Shown: positions 8,563 through 17,485 of the stretch, one piece after another | How positions within the stretch are numbered: position 1 is the stretch's first letter | Layout of the letters: each line of letters opens with the position of its first letter | From: Micromonospora thermarum | GTDB lineage: Bacteria > Actinomycetota > Actinomycetes > Mycobacteriales > Micromonosporaceae | Reading direction: 5' to 3' | Length of the DNA: 64,000 nt | Assembly (NCBI RefSeq): GCF_012034245.1 | Contig: NZ_JAATEO010000013.1 | Span: 1-64,000 of the forward strand | The notes under the pieces: generated by a model | Databases searched by the model: none | The model's input: only the letters and a program-made list of their open reading frames with translations | Told to the model about the DNA's origin: nothing | Program-made: the position numbers and the translations under genes

Positions 8563-9879
8563 TCAGCGCCGGTCCTGGCGGGGGAGGACCACCTCCCGCA
8601 GGATCAGCTGGATCGCCGCGACCGTCGGGATCGCGACGAGGGCCCCGATCACGCCCAGCAGCGCGACGCCGAGCAGCGCGGCGACCAGGGCGGCCACCTC
8701 GTTGACCTGGACCGACCGGCGCATGATCTTCGGGTAGATCAGGTAGTTCTCCAACTGCTGGTAGATCAGGAAGAAGACCGCGCAGGCGATCCCCACCGGG
8801 AGGTCGGTGGCGAAACCGACCAGGGTCACGATCACCGCACCGAGGGTGGCGCCGATCTGCGGGATCAGGTCGGTCACCGCCACCACCACGGCCAGCGCGA
8901 ACGGGTACGGCAGCCCCACGATCACCGCGAACGCGAACGTGGCCGTCCCGGCGAGCACGGCGATGGCGAGCGCGCCCACCATGTACGCGCCGACCTTGGT
9001 GATGATCTCGTCGCCGATGAGCTGGACCCGCTGCCGGCGGGACCGGGGCACCAGCGCGTACGCGAGTGCCCGGAGCCGGTTGAAGTACGCCAGGAAGTAG
9101 ATGGTGAGCACCAGCACGGTCAGCGTCCGGAAGACGGTGCCGAAGATGAGCTGGGCACCGCCGAGCACCCCGCCGAGGGCACGGCCCACCATGTCGGCGC
9201 TCGCCGCGTTCCGCGCCCGCTCCATCAGGCCGTACCGCTCGACCAGGTCGTTGATCGTCTCGTTGCGCCGCAGCGACTCCAGGTAGCTCGGGAGCTGCTC
9301 CACGAACTGGCCGGACTGTGTGACGACCGGCGGCACCAGGGCGAACAGGCCACCGCAGAGCAGCAGCAGGACGGTCAGGGCGACCACCGCCACCGCGAGG
9401 CCGTGCGGCAGCCCGAGCAGGCGCAACCGCGCCACCGCCGGGTACAGCCCGACCGCGAGGAAGAGGGCGATCACCACCAGGACGAGGACGCCGGCGGCGT
9501 TACGCAGCCCCAGGAAGAGCGCGTACGCCAACAGCACGCCGAGCCCACCGGTGAACCCGACCAGAAAGCTGCTGCGCCGCAACGGCCGCCCCGGGGTGCC
9601 GAACCGTCCCGAGCCGTTGTCCGGCGGGGTGTCGTCCGGGTCGTCCGGGCCGGTGGGCGCGGAGCCGCCGGCGCGGGTCGAGCCCAGGCTGTCGTCCGGG
9701 TCCGAGTCACCCGGATCGGAGTCGGCGGTGTGCGTCGGGCCGGCTTCCGGGTCGGGGTGCGGCGGGTCGTCGGGCGGAGGGGCGGACCGCCGGGCCGGGC
9801 CGCCGGTGCAGTCCGGCCCCGACGGCTGACGATCGGACCGGTCGGCCGGCTCGTGCGACTCCGGTTCGCGCTGTGCCAC
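8563..9879 (-). CDS. AI-2E family (PF01594) membrane transporter-like protein
   Basis: A 438-residue membrane protein. The first about 115 residues are a hydrophilic Pro/Asp/Gly-rich cytoplasmic extension. The rest has the AI-2E family layout: paired helices at the start (FLVGFTGGLGVLLAYALFL, then VLVLVVIALFLAVGLYP), a long central hydrophilic loop, and a final group of four or five helices with DLIPQIGATLGAVIV and QQLENYLIYPKIM. The family covers proposed autoinducer-2 exporters and Na+/H+ antiporters, so substrate is unknown. The start is GTG 9879 because GGGAGG lies 5-6 nt ahead of it; an upstream extension to 9999 is open but has no such site. Confidence 0.85.
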   Translation of the reverse strand: MAQREPESHEPADRSDRQPSGPDCTGGPARRSAPPPDDPPHPDPEAGPTHTADSDPGDSDPDDSLGSTRAGGSAPTGPDDPDDTPPDNGSGRFGTPGRPLRRSSFLVGFTGGLGVLLAYALFLGLRNAAGVLVLVVIALFLAVGLYPAVARLRLLGLPHGLAVAVVALTVLLLLCGGLFALVPPVVTQSGQFVEQLPSYLESLRRNETINDLVERYGLMERARNAASADMVGRALGGVLGGAQLIFGTVFRTLTVLVLTIYFLAYFNRLRALAYALVPRSRRQRVQLIGDEIITKVGAYMVGALAIAVLAGTATFAFAVIVGLPYPFALAVVVAVTDLIPQIGATLGAVIVTLVGFATDLPVGIACAVFFLIYQQLENYLIYPKIMRRSVQVNEVAALVAALLGVALLGVIGALVAIPTVAAIQLILREVVLPRQDRR

Positions 9880-10031
9880 CGGACCTCCCGAAGACCAGGC
9901 TCCGGCGGCCGCCGGAGAACCCGACACCGGCCCGCGACTGCGGGTCCCACCGGGAGCGTAGCCGCCCCGGCCGGCCAGCAGCAGACCGTGGACGGTCACG
10001 GCCTCCGGAGGGCCCGACCCGCCCGGACGGC

Positions 10032-12359
10032 TCAGTCCTTCTCGACGACGACCTTGCTCGGCTTGGCGCTGCGCTCGTCGGCGGTCGGTTTCGCGGGGCG
10101 GTTGCCGTTCTCACCGGTGCTGGTGATCTTCGCGCGTGCGGCGTCCCGGCCGCCCTCGCCCGGCACGGCCGCGACGGTCGACTCGCCGTCCACTCCGGCG
10201 CTGGCGGTCCCACCGTCCTTGGTGGTCACCGACGCCACCTTCTCCCGGTCCGGTTCTCCGGTTGCCGGCTCGATCCGTCCCCGGGCGGGCAGACCGGCCT
10301 CGGCCGGCTCGACCTTTCCGGCGCCCGACCCGGCCCGGCCGGCCGGTGCAGCGGCCTCCGGCTTCGCTGTCGAGGTGCCCCGCACGTCGGTGGGTGCGGT
10401 GGTGGTGGCTCCGGCGGCGGCCGGCGTCGCGGAACCCTTCGCGGGACCGGCGCGGTCACCGGCGACCACCGCCGCGGAACCCTTCGCGGGGCCCGCGCCG
10501 TCACCGGCGACCACCGCCGCCGAACCCTTCGCCGGCCTCGCGCCGTTGCCGGTGGCCGGTGCCGTGACGGCCTTCGCCGGGCCCGCACCGTCACCGGAGG
10601 CCGGCGTCGGGGGCCGGACCGTGACCGCCGCCGTCACACCGTCGGCGCCGGGCGTCGCGGCGCCGGTCGGACGGCCCGGGGCGCCCGCCAGCTCCAGCCG
10701 CAGCTCGGCCACCTGCCGCTGCAGCTCGTCGGACTCCTGCCGCGAGCGCCAGGTCTCCTGCCGCAGGTCGGCGAGTTGCTGCTGGGCCTGGGCGATCTCC
10801 AGCATCACCTGCGCGAGCTGCTGGCGGCCGGCCGCCGCCTCCTGCTGCGTGGCGGCGAGGTGCTGCTGCGTGGTGGCCAGGGCCTGCTGGGTCGTGGCCG
10901 CGTACTCCTCGAACTGCCGCCGGGACATCGCGACGTGCTCGTCGGCCTTGCGACGCTTCTCGGTGGCCTCCTCCTCGGCCCGGCCGAGCAGCGCCGCCGC
11001 CTCCTCCTCGGCCTCGCGTCGCATGGTCAGCGCGTCCTGCTCGGCGGACCGGCGGATGTCGGCGGCCGCGCCCTCGATCTCGTTCTTCAGCGCGGTGTAC
11101 CGCGACTCCAGCTCGGCGCGCCGGGTCTCGAAGCCGGACTCCAGCTCGGCGCTGCGGGCCGTGAAGCCCGACTCCAGCTCCTGCTGGCGCGACCTGTGCT
11201 GCTTCTCCAGCTCGACCTGCCGCGACTTGTACTGCTTCTCCAGCGCGTCGCGGCGCTCGGCGAACTCGTGGTCGGCGGCGGTACGCCGCTGGACCAGCTC
11301 GCGGTCGGCCGCCTCGCGACGGCTGTTGACCTCCTTCTCCACGCCGGCCCGCCAGGCACCCAGCTCCTGCTGCGTCTGGGCGCGGGCGTGCTGCACGTAC
11401 GTCTCGGTCTCAGTGCGCATCCGCTGGACGTACGCCTCGATCTCCGCGCGCTGGCGCTTCGCGGCCTCCGCTGCCTGCGTGGTGAGCCGCTCCGCCTCCT
11501 GGCGGGCCTTGTTGCGGGTGGCCCGGCCGGCGGTGCTGGCGTCGTCGATGATCTGCTTGGCCTCCTGCTGCGCCTTGGCGTGGGTGGCCCGGCTCGCCTC
11601 GGTGGCCTGCTCGACGAGGCGCTTGGCCTCCTGCTGTGCCGTGGCGTGCACCTCCTTGGCGGCCTCGCGCAGGTCCGTCGCCTCCTGCTGGGCCTTCGCG
11701 TGCACCTCCTTGGCGGCCTCGCGCAGCTTGGTGGCCTCCTGCTGGGCCCGCGTGTGGATCTCCTTCGCGGTGTCCCGGAGGTGGGTCGCCTCCTGCTGCG
11801 CCTTCGCCAGCGCCTCCTGCGCGGCCTTGCGCAGCCGGGCGGCCTCCTCGGTGGCCGCCTTGACCGCGGCGTCCGCCTCGGCCCGGCGGGCGGCGGTCTG
11901 CCGCTCCTCCTCGGCGCGCCGGGCGGCGAGCGCGATCTCGAAGTCCTTGAGGGCCTTGGCCGCCTGTTCCCGTGCCTCGTCGATGATGTGCTCGGCGGCC
12001 GCCCGGCGGGCCTCGATCTCCTCGTTGGCGGCGGCGAGGATGTCCTCGGCCTGCTCCTCCGCCAGGCTCAGGATCTGCTCGACCCGCGGGCCGAGGTGGC
12101 GGAACGCGGCGCGGTCGACGACGCCCACCTGTTTGCGCACCAGGGCGAGATCCCGCTGGAGCACCTCGACCTGGCCGGCCAACTTGTGGATCTGGGTGTA
12201 GGCCTGCTCCCGTTCGGCGGTCAGGGTGGCGATCTCGTGCTCGGCGCGAGCGACGTACCGGTCGACCTGTCGTTTCTCGTATCCCCGCAGCGCGGACTCG
12301 AAGCTGGGCTCCGTGGTCACATCCCCGCCGAGAGCGAACAGTTCCTCGCCGTGCGACAT
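10032..12359 (-). CDS. Large DivIVA-domain coiled-coil protein, Scy/FilP-like
   Basis: 775 residues. The N-terminus (about 18-60) has a DivIVA-like motif, LRGYEKRQVDRYVARAE, and residues 85-100 read LGPRVEQILSLAEEQAED, as in FilP. Residues about 60-555 form an almost unbroken coiled coil of Ala/Glu/Gln/Arg, including four 18-residue units of AQQEATxLRExAKEVHxx. The last about 215 residues are disordered Ala/Pro/Gly/Thr sequence with 15-residue repeats. Such proteins polymerise at hyphal tips and organise polar growth. In Streptomyces, scy and filP lie side by side beside mce and thiolase genes, and the same order is seen here, which supports a Scy-like role. It is shorter than Streptomyces Scy, so the exact orthology is open. 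Confidence 0.75.
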   Translation of the reverse strand: MSHGEELFALGGDVTTEPSFESALRGYEKRQVDRYVARAEHEIATLTAEREQAYTQIHKLAGQVEVLQRDLALVRKQVGVVDRAAFRHLGPRVEQILSLAEEQAEDILAAANEEIEARRAAAEHIIDEAREQAAKALKDFEIALAARRAEEERQTAARRAEADAAVKAATEEAARLRKAAQEALAKAQQEATHLRDTAKEIHTRAQQEATKLREAAKEVHAKAQQEATDLREAAKEVHATAQQEAKRLVEQATEASRATHAKAQQEAKQIIDDASTAGRATRNKARQEAERLTTQAAEAAKRQRAEIEAYVQRMRTETETYVQHARAQTQQELGAWRAGVEKEVNSRREAADRELVQRRTAADHEFAERRDALEKQYKSRQVELEKQHRSRQQELESGFTARSAELESGFETRRAELESRYTALKNEIEGAAADIRRSAEQDALTMRREAEEEAAALLGRAEEEATEKRRKADEHVAMSRRQFEEYAATTQQALATTQQHLAATQQEAAAGRQQLAQVMLEIAQAQQQLADLRQETWRSRQESDELQRQVAELRLELAGAPGRPTGAATPGADGVTAAVTVRPPTPASGDGAGPAKAVTAPATGNGARPAKGSAAVVAGDGAGPAKGSAAVVAGDRAGPAKGSATPAAAGATTTAPTDVRGTSTAKPEAAAPAGRAGSGAGKVEPAEAGLPARGRIEPATGEPDREKVASVTTKDGGTASAGVDGESTVAAVPGEGGRDAARAKITSTGENGNRPAKPTADERSAKPSKVVVEKD
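10431..10565 (-). repeat. 45-bp tandem repeats (coding, disordered tail)
   Basis: Three 45-bp units begin at 10431, 10476 and 10521, with a diverged fourth after 10566. They encode KGSAAVVAGDGAGPA-like units in the C-terminal tail of the large coiled-coil protein. Confidence 0.75.
11627..11842 (-). repeat. 54-bp tandem repeats (coding, coiled coil)
   Basis: CCTCCTGCTG recurs at exactly 54-bp steps (11627, 11681, 11735, 11789), marking four units that encode 18-residue coiled-coil segments. A further diverged copy begins at 11561. Confidence 0.8.
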
Positions 12360-12458
12360 GCCCCCATCCTCACACGCAACGGGCCCTCCTGGGGCGATAC
12401 GGACGCGCCGGATGGGAGCTGCTTCACTGCGCCGGTTTCACTTGCTGGGAAACGCGTA

Positions 12459-12502
12459 ACGGCGCGGGGCGGCACCGGTCACCCGGTGTCACCCCGCGCC
12501 GT
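12459..12502 (-). terminator. Terminator after the FilP-like gene
   Basis: ACGGCGCGGGG (12459-12469) pairs with CCCCGCGCCGT (12492-12502); CACCGG/CCGGTG extend the stem inside. It lies 24 bp past the stop of the FilP-like gene and ahead of the large coiled-coil gene, so the two probably form separate units or are partly uncoupled. Confidence 0.6.
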
Positions 12503-12525
12503 GAATCATGCCCCGGTCGGGCCGG

Positions 12526-13770
12526 TCAGCTGGACGCCTCGGCGGTCGCCCGCGCCTCCGTACCCTCGGTCTTGGTCTCCGGCTTCGCGGTCGGCACGCC
12601 GGGCACGATGCCGGCGAGCCCGGACAGCATCTGACCGAGCTGGGACGTGACGGCGTCCTTCTGGCGGGTCAGGTCCTCGACCTCGCGGCGAGCCGCCTGC
12701 GTGGTCAGCTCGGCCTCCGTGCGGGCCTCGGTCAGCAGGCGCTGCGCCTCGGCCTTCGCCTCGCTGAGCGTCTTCTCGGCGAGCGCCTTCGCCTTCTCCA
12801 CCGTCTCGCTGGAGGTGCGCTCCGACTCGACCCGGCGGGCCTCGGCCCGCTGCTCGATCTCCTTGGCCCGCTCCTGCGCGGCCCGCGCCCGCTGCTCCGC
12901 CTCGCTGACCAGCTTCTGGGTCTGCGCGACCTGGGCGGCGTGCCGCTCCGACTCCTCCCGCTCGGCCTTCTCGCGGCGCTCCGCGAGCTGGAGCTCCAGG
13001 GCCTGCAGGTCCTTGTCGCGCTTGTCCCGCGCGTCGGTGAGGAGCTTGGTCGCCTCGGCGCGCTTCTCCTCGGCCTCGCGGGCGGCCTTCGCCCGCTGCT
13101 GGGTAATCTCCCGCTCGGCCGTCGCGCGGAGCGTGGCCACCTCCCGCTCGACCGTCGACTTCAGCTCGGCGACCTCGTGCGCGGTGACCGTGCGCAGCTG
13201 CTTGGTCTCCCGCTCGGCGTCGGCGCGCAGCGTGTCGGCCTCGCGGCGGGCCTGGACGCGGACCTCGGCCGCCTCCCGCTCGGCCGCCGTGCGGACGCTG
13301 CCCGCCTCGCGCTCGGCGGTGGCCTTCATCGCCGCCGCCTCGGCGCGCGCCTTGTCGGTGATCTCCCGCGCCTCCAGGCGGGCGGCGGAGAGGATGCCCT
13401 CGGACTCCCGCTTGGCGTCGTTGCGGTGGTCGTTGGCCTGCTCCTCGGCGAGCCGGAGGATCTGCTCGACGCGGGTGCCCAGGCCGGACAGCGTCGGCCG
13501 GCTGTTCTCCTCGAGCTGCTTGTTGGTCTCGGTGAGCTTCTGCTCCAGGGCGCTCATGCGCTGCTCGGCCTGGCGCAGCCGGCGCTGGGCGTCGTTCATC
13601 CGCTGCTCGGCCTCGGCCCGCGCCTGCTCCGACTGGGTCAGGGCGGCGGTCAGCCGGCCGATGAAGTCGTCCACCTGGCCGGTGTTGTAACCGCGGAGGC
13701 CGACAGTGAAATCGGGCTGGGTGTTCGCGTTATCGAAGAACGCAAGAGGGGAGGACTGCTGCTGGGGCAT
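12526..13770 (-). CDS. filP: FilP-like intermediate-filament-type coiled-coil protein
   Basis: 414 residues. It opens with FTVGLRGYNTGQVDDFIGRL, the DivIVA/FilP-type head, then LGTRVEQILRLAEEQANDHR, followed by a continuous coiled coil with repeated AEREA..V.. units, and ends REVEDLTRQKDAVTSQLGQML, matching the end of Streptomyces FilP. FilP forms a cytoskeletal network behind the hyphal tip and interacts with DivIVA and Scy, giving stiffness to the hypha. This copy is about 100 residues longer than the 310-residue Streptomyces protein, mainly in the coil. No clear Shine-Dalgarno precedes ATG 13770, so the start is moderately supported. Ortholog assignment is by motif and by synteny with mce/thiolase. 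Confidence 0.75.
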   Translation of the reverse strand: MPQQQSSPLAFFDNANTQPDFTVGLRGYNTGQVDDFIGRLTAALTQSEQARAEAEQRMNDAQRRLRQAEQRMSALEQKLTETNKQLEENSRPTLSGLGTRVEQILRLAEEQANDHRNDAKRESEGILSAARLEAREITDKARAEAAAMKATAEREAGSVRTAAEREAAEVRVQARREADTLRADAERETKQLRTVTAHEVAELKSTVEREVATLRATAEREITQQRAKAAREAEEKRAEATKLLTDARDKRDKDLQALELQLAERREKAEREESERHAAQVAQTQKLVSEAEQRARAAQERAKEIEQRAEARRVESERTSSETVEKAKALAEKTLSEAKAEAQRLLTEARTEAELTTQAARREVEDLTRQKDAVTSQLGQMLSGLAGIVPGVPTAKPETKTEGTEARATAEASS

Positions 13771-13929
13771 TGGGACATACTGGCAGACGCCCCGGGGTCC
13801 TTCGCAAGAGCGTCCCGGAGCTTTCGGGTCCTCTTTACATGGTCAACTCGGTGGCGTCCCGTGGGCCGGACCGGCCGGCGATCTTGGCAGCTCCCGGCCG
13901 CGGCGGGGAGCCCGCGGCCCGGCACGGAA

Positions 13930-13959
13930 AAGGGCCGCGGGGATCACCCCGCGGCCCTT
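13930..13959 (-). terminator. Strong intrinsic terminator after ccr
   Basis: A perfect 13-bp stem (13930-13942 with 13947-13959; AAGGGCCGCGGGG core) and a 4-nt loop. On the minus strand the stem ends in CCCTTTT, so it terminates ccr transcription before the filP-like gene. Confidence 0.8.
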
Positions 13960-14058
13960 TCTCGTCGTGACCGGGTATCACTCGAATGGGCGCCCGGTGC
14001 AGCCGGTGGAAAGGCAATCACCGTCACCGCAATGGTCGCCGGCGCGTCGTCCGAACGG

Positions 14059-15414
14059 TCAGTGGCCGCGGAACCGGTTGATCCCCTCTTCGTGCCGCGC
14101 CCGGAACTCCGGGTCGCGGACGCCGAGCCCGTCGGCCGGGGCGAGGCAGCGGACGCCGACCTTGCCCTGGTGCGCGTTGCGGTGCACCTCGTACGCGGCC
14201 TGGCCGGTCTGCTCCATCGCGTACGTCTTCGAGACGGTGGGGTGGATCTTGCCGAGCGCGACGAGCCGGTTCGCCTCCCACGCCTCCTTGTAGTTGGCGA
14301 AGTGGCTGCCGACGATCCGCTTCAGGTGCATCCACAGGTAACGGTTGTCGTACTGGTGCTGGTAGCCGCTGGTCGAGGCGCAGGTGACGATGGTGCCACC
14401 CTTCTTGGTGACGTAGACGCTGGCGCCGAAGGTCTCCCGGCCCGGGTGCTCGAAGACGATGTCCGGGTCCTCGCCGCCGGTCAGTTCCCGGATCCGCTCG
14501 CCGAAGCGGCGCCACTCGTCCTGGTCCTGGGTCTGCTCGTCCTTCCAGAACCGGAAGCCCTCCGCGGCCCGGTCGATGACCAGCTCGGCGCCCATCTTCC
14601 GGCACAGCTCCGCCTTGTCGGGCGAGGAGACCACGCAGACCGGGATCGCGCCGCCGTTCAGCGCCATCTGGGTGGCGTAGCTGCCGAGGCCGCCGGAGGC
14701 ACCCCAGATCAGCACCACGTCGCCCTGCTTCATGTTGGCGCCGTGGTGGGAGACGAGCTGCCGGTACGCGGTCGAGTTGACCAGGCCCGGGCTCGCCGCC
14801 TCCTCCCAGGTCAGGTGGCGGGGCTTCGGCATGAGCTGGTTGGCCTTGACCACGGCCAGCTCGGCGAGGCCGCCGAAGTTGGTCTCGAAGCCCCAGATCC
14901 GCTGCTGCGGGTCGAGCATCGTGTCGTCGTGGCCGGCCGCGTCCTCCAGCTCCACCGAGAGGCAGTGCGCGACGACCTCGTCGCCGGCCTTCCACCGGGT
15001 CACGCCCGGGCCGGTGCGCAGGACGACGCCGGCCGCGTCCGAGCCGACCACGTGGTACGGGAGGTCGTGCCGCTTGGTGAGCTCGGAGAGCCGGCCGTAG
15101 CGCTGGAGGAACTTGAAGGTCGACACCGGCTCGAAGATGCTGGTCCAGACGGTGTTGTAGTTGATGGCGCTCGCCATCACGGCGACCAGCGCCTCACCGG
15201 GGCCGAGCTCCGGGGTGGGCACCTCCTGCACGTGCAGCGCCTTGCGCGGGTCCTTGTCCCGGGACGCCATCCCGTCGAACGTCCGCGCCTCGTCGGCGCG
15301 CACGACGACGCCCCGGTAGGACTCCGGTACCGGAAGTCCGGCGACGCCGGCCAGCTCGCGCTCCGGTTGCGCCGAGCCCTCCGCCGCCATGATCGCTTCG
15401 AGGATGTCCTGCAC
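14059..15414 (-). CDS. ccr: Crotonyl-CoA carboxylase/reductase
   Basis: A 451-residue MDR-superfamily enzyme that reductively carboxylates crotonyl-CoA to (2S)-ethylmalonyl-CoA with NADPH and CO2, the key step of the ethylmalonyl-CoA pathway and a source of ethylmalonyl extender units. Diagnostic stretches are INYNTVWTSIFEPVSTF, RHDLPYHVVGSDAAGVVL, the nucleotide-binding VLIWGASGGLGSYATQMAL, and VFEHPGRETFGASVYVTKKGG. GTG 15414 (MQDILEAI...) is chosen since GGGAGG sits 5 nt upstream; a longer open frame to 15519 lacks such a site and is not family-like. It is transcribed leftwards, with its own operator-like site at 15550 and a strong terminator behind it. Confidence 0.93.
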   Translation of the reverse strand: MQDILEAIMAAEGSAQPERELAGVAGLPVPESYRGVVVRADEARTFDGMASRDKDPRKALHVQEVPTPELGPGEALVAVMASAINYNTVWTSIFEPVSTFKFLQRYGRLSELTKRHDLPYHVVGSDAAGVVLRTGPGVTRWKAGDEVVAHCLSVELEDAAGHDDTMLDPQQRIWGFETNFGGLAELAVVKANQLMPKPRHLTWEEAASPGLVNSTAYRQLVSHHGANMKQGDVVLIWGASGGLGSYATQMALNGGAIPVCVVSSPDKAELCRKMGAELVIDRAAEGFRFWKDEQTQDQDEWRRFGERIRELTGGEDPDIVFEHPGRETFGASVYVTKKGGTIVTCASTSGYQHQYDNRYLWMHLKRIVGSHFANYKEAWEANRLVALGKIHPTVSKTYAMEQTGQAAYEVHRNAHQGKVGVRCLAPADGLGVRDPEFRARHEEGINRFRGH

Positions 15415-15549
15415 GTCGACCTCCCGTTCGTCCGCACCCGCGCGTCGCGGGCACAGGTGCTGCCATCGTCGGCGCCGGTGCGGCCCGCCCACCATGTCGG
15501 CATCCGACACATCCGGCACCGGCCGCGTTGCTGTGGGGCCGGACGTTAC

Positions 15550-15563
15550 TGAACGGTAGCTAG
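15550..15563 (-). promoter_or_regulatory. Putative operator upstream of ccr (site 2 of 4, weakest)
   Basis: On the minus strand, CTAGCTACCGTTCA matches TTAGCGATCGTTCA at 11 of 14 positions and lies 136 bp upstream of the ccr start. Weaker than the other three sites, so lower confidence. Confidence 0.35.
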
Positions 15564-15660
15564 AGTCGGAAGTCCTCTGTGAAAAACTGCATCGGTCGAT
15601 GCGTGAAGCTGCCCGGGTGGGCGGTGAACCGCGCAGCGCCGTGCTCGGCGGGTTGTCGAG

Positions 15661-15700
15661 AGGGCCCCCTGCTCGACACGAGGCGTTAACAGGGGGCCCT
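15661..15700 (-). terminator. GGGCCCCC palindrome, terminator after mce
   Basis: AGGGCCCCCTG (15661-15671) pairs with CAGGGGGCCCT (15690-15700), with an 18-nt loop. It lies just past the mce stop. The minus-strand text CCCCCTGTTAACGCC is shared, bar one base, with a second hairpin at 57945, so this is a member of a dispersed palindrome family used as a terminator. Confidence 0.65.
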
Positions 15701-15705
15701 TCCTT

Positions 15706-16179
15706 TCAGTGGCTCGCGGCGGGCTCGACCAGCTCGACCAGGACGCCACCGGCGTCCTTCGGGTGGACGAAGTTGATCCGGGAGTTCGCGGTGCCCCGCT
15801 TCGGCTCCTCGTACAGCAGCCGTACGCCGCGCTCGCGCAGCTTCGCGCAGGCGACGTCGATGTCGGCCACGGTGTACGCCACCTGCTGCACCCCGGGCCC
15901 GTTACGGTCGAGGAACCGCCCGATCGTGCTCTCCGGGCTCAATGGGGCGAGCAGCTGCACGCAGCCGCCCTCGGTGGTCGGACCGACCGCCAGCATCGCC
16001 TCCCGGACGCCCTGCTCCTCGTTCGTCTCCGTGTGCACGCAGCGCATCCCGAAGGTGCGCTGGTAGAAGTCGATCGCGGCGTCCAGGTCGGGGACCGCGA
16101 CACCGACGTGGTCGATGCGGCGCAGCCCGATGTCTGTGATGTAGTCCGCAGCGGACTCGACGGGGGAGTTCTCAGCCAT
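15706..16179 (-). CDS. mce: Methylmalonyl-CoA epimerase
   Basis: A 157-residue vicinal-oxygen-chelate protein that interconverts (2R)- and (2S)-methylmalonyl-CoA (and in this pathway also ethylmalonyl-CoA isomers). Paired beta-alpha-beta-beta-beta modules are visible: LRRIDHVGVAVPDLDAAIDFY with the metal-binding His, then VQQVAYTVADIDVACAKLRERG and VLVELVEP with the metal-binding Glu. ATG 16179 (MAENSPVES) is preferred over an upstream in-frame start. The gene is divergent from the thiolase gene, with a shared operator-like palindrome in the 62-bp gap. It fits with ccr, the thiolase and the mutase in C4/C5 acyl-CoA metabolism. Confidence 0.92.
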   Translation of the reverse strand: MAENSPVESAADYITDIGLRRIDHVGVAVPDLDAAIDFYQRTFGMRCVHTETNEEQGVREAMLAVGPTTEGGCVQLLAPLSPESTIGRFLDRNGPGVQQVAYTVADIDVACAKLRERGVRLLYEEPKRGTANSRINFVHPKDAGGVLVELVEPAASH

Positions 16180-16193
16180 GGCGCTAGTCTGGC

Positions 16194-16207
16194 CGAACAA
16201 TCGTTAA
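16194..16207. promoter_or_regulatory. Putative operator between mce and thiolase (site 3 of 4)
   Basis: CGAACAATCGTTAA on the plus strand reads TTAACGATTGTTCG on the minus strand, 11 of 14 identical to the icmA site. It lies 15 bp from the mce start and 34 bp from the thiolase start, so binding here could control both divergent genes. Confidence 0.5.
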
Positions 16208-16241
16208 GGCGTACAGGTCGGCACCCCCCTCGGAGGCAGGT

Positions 16242-17441
16242 ATGGCTTCGGTGATCGTCAGCGGCGCTCGGACCCCCATGGGGCGCCTGCTGGGCAACCT
16301 CAAGGACCTCCCCGCGACCAAGCTCGGCGGCGTCGCCATCAAGGCGGCGCTGGAGCGCGCCGGCGTCGCCCCCGAGCAGGTCCAGTACGTGATCATGGGG
16401 CAGGTGCTCCAGGCCGGCGCCGGCCAGATCCCGGCCCGCCAGGCGGCCGTCGAGGCGGGCATCCCGATGTCCGTGCCGGCCCTCACCATCAACAAGGTGT
16501 GCCTCTCCGGGCTGGACGCGATCGCGCTGGCCGACCAGCTGATCCGGGCCGGCGAGTTCGACATCGTGGTGGCCGGTGGCATGGAGTCGATGACCAACGC
16601 CCCGCACCTGCTGCTGGGCCAGCGCGACGGCTACAAGTACGGCGACGTGGTGATCAAGGACCACATGGCGCTCGACGGTCTCTCCGACGCCTGGGACTGC
16701 TGCTCGATGGGCGAGTCGACCGAGCGGCACGGCACCACCAAGGGCATCAGCCGCGAGGAGCAGGACGCCTTCGCCGCGGCCAGCCACCAGCGTGCCGCCG
16801 CCGCCCAGAAGAACGGCCACTTCGCCGACGAGATCACCCCGGTGGTCATCCCGCAGCGCAAGGGCGACCCGCTGGTGATCAGCGAGGACGAGGGCATCCG
16901 CCCGGACACCACGGCCGAGTCCCTGGCCAAGCTGCGGCCGGCCTTCACCAAGGACGGCACCATCACCGCCGGCAGCTCGTCGCCGATCTCCGACGGCGCC
17001 GCCGCCGTCGTGGTGATGAGCAAGGCCAAGGCCAAGGAGCTGGGGCTGACCTGGCTGGCCGAGATCGGCGCGCACGGCAACGTCGCCGGCCCGGACAACT
17101 CGCTGCACTCGCAGCCGTCCAACGCCATCCAGCACGCGCTGCGCAAGGGCGGCCTGAGCGTCGACGACCTCGACCTGATCGAGATCAACGAGGCGTTCGC
17201 CCAGGTGGGCATCCAGTCCACGCGGGACCTCGGTGTCAGCCCGGAGAAGGTCAACGTCAACGGCGGCGCCATCGCGCTGGGGCACCCGATCGGCATGTCC
17301 GGTGCCCGGCTGGTGCTGACCCTGGCGCTGGAGCTGAAGCGGCGTGGTGGCGGCACCGGCGCGGCGGCGCTCTGCGGCGGTGGCGGCCAGGGCGACGCCC
17401 TGATCATCCACGTCCCGGCCGGGGCCGAGAGCGAGCAGTGA
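16242..17441 (+). CDS. Acetyl-CoA C-acetyltransferase (thiolase)
   Basis: 399 residues, the usual length of a type II biosynthetic/degradative thiolase. The catalytic residues are in place: nucleophile C87 in [12 protein letters not shown]348 in [12 protein letters not shown] and C378 in [12 protein letters not shown]. It condenses two acetyl-CoA to acetoacetyl-CoA, or cleaves it, which links to the 3-hydroxybutyryl-CoA dehydrogenase and ccr to make ethylmalonyl-CoA from acetyl-CoA. ATG 16242 follows GGAGGCAGG. It is followed 44 bp later by the meaB-type gene in the same direction, so co-transcription is likely. Confidence 0.92.
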   Translation: MASVIVSGARTPMGRLLGNLKDLPATKLGGVAIKAALERAGVAPEQVQYVIMGQVLQAGAGQIPARQAAVEAGIPMSVPALTINKVCLSGLDAIALADQLIRAGEFDIVVAGGMESMTNAPHLLLGQRDGYKYGDVVIKDHMALDGLSDAWDCCSMGESTERHGTTKGISREEQDAFAAASHQRAAAAQKNGHFADEITPVVIPQRKGDPLVISEDEGIRPDTTAESLAKLRPAFTKDGTITAGSSSPISDGAAAVVVMSKAKAKELGLTWLAEIGAHGNVAGPDNSLHSQPSNAIQHALRKGGLSVDDLDLIEINEAFAQVGIQSTRDLGVSPEKVNVNGGAIALGHPIGMSGARLVLTLALELKRRGGGTGAAALCGGGGQGDALIIHVPAGAESEQ

Positions 17442-17485
17442 GCACGGTCCTGCGAGTCCCGCAGGCTTGATACGGAAGAGGCACG

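Noticed and set aside
8224..12201. A 1325-codon plus-strand frame across the AI-2E-type and coiled-coil genes
   Set aside because: Ser/Ala/Arg low-complexity translation crossing two real minus-strand genes; no ribosome site and no family features.
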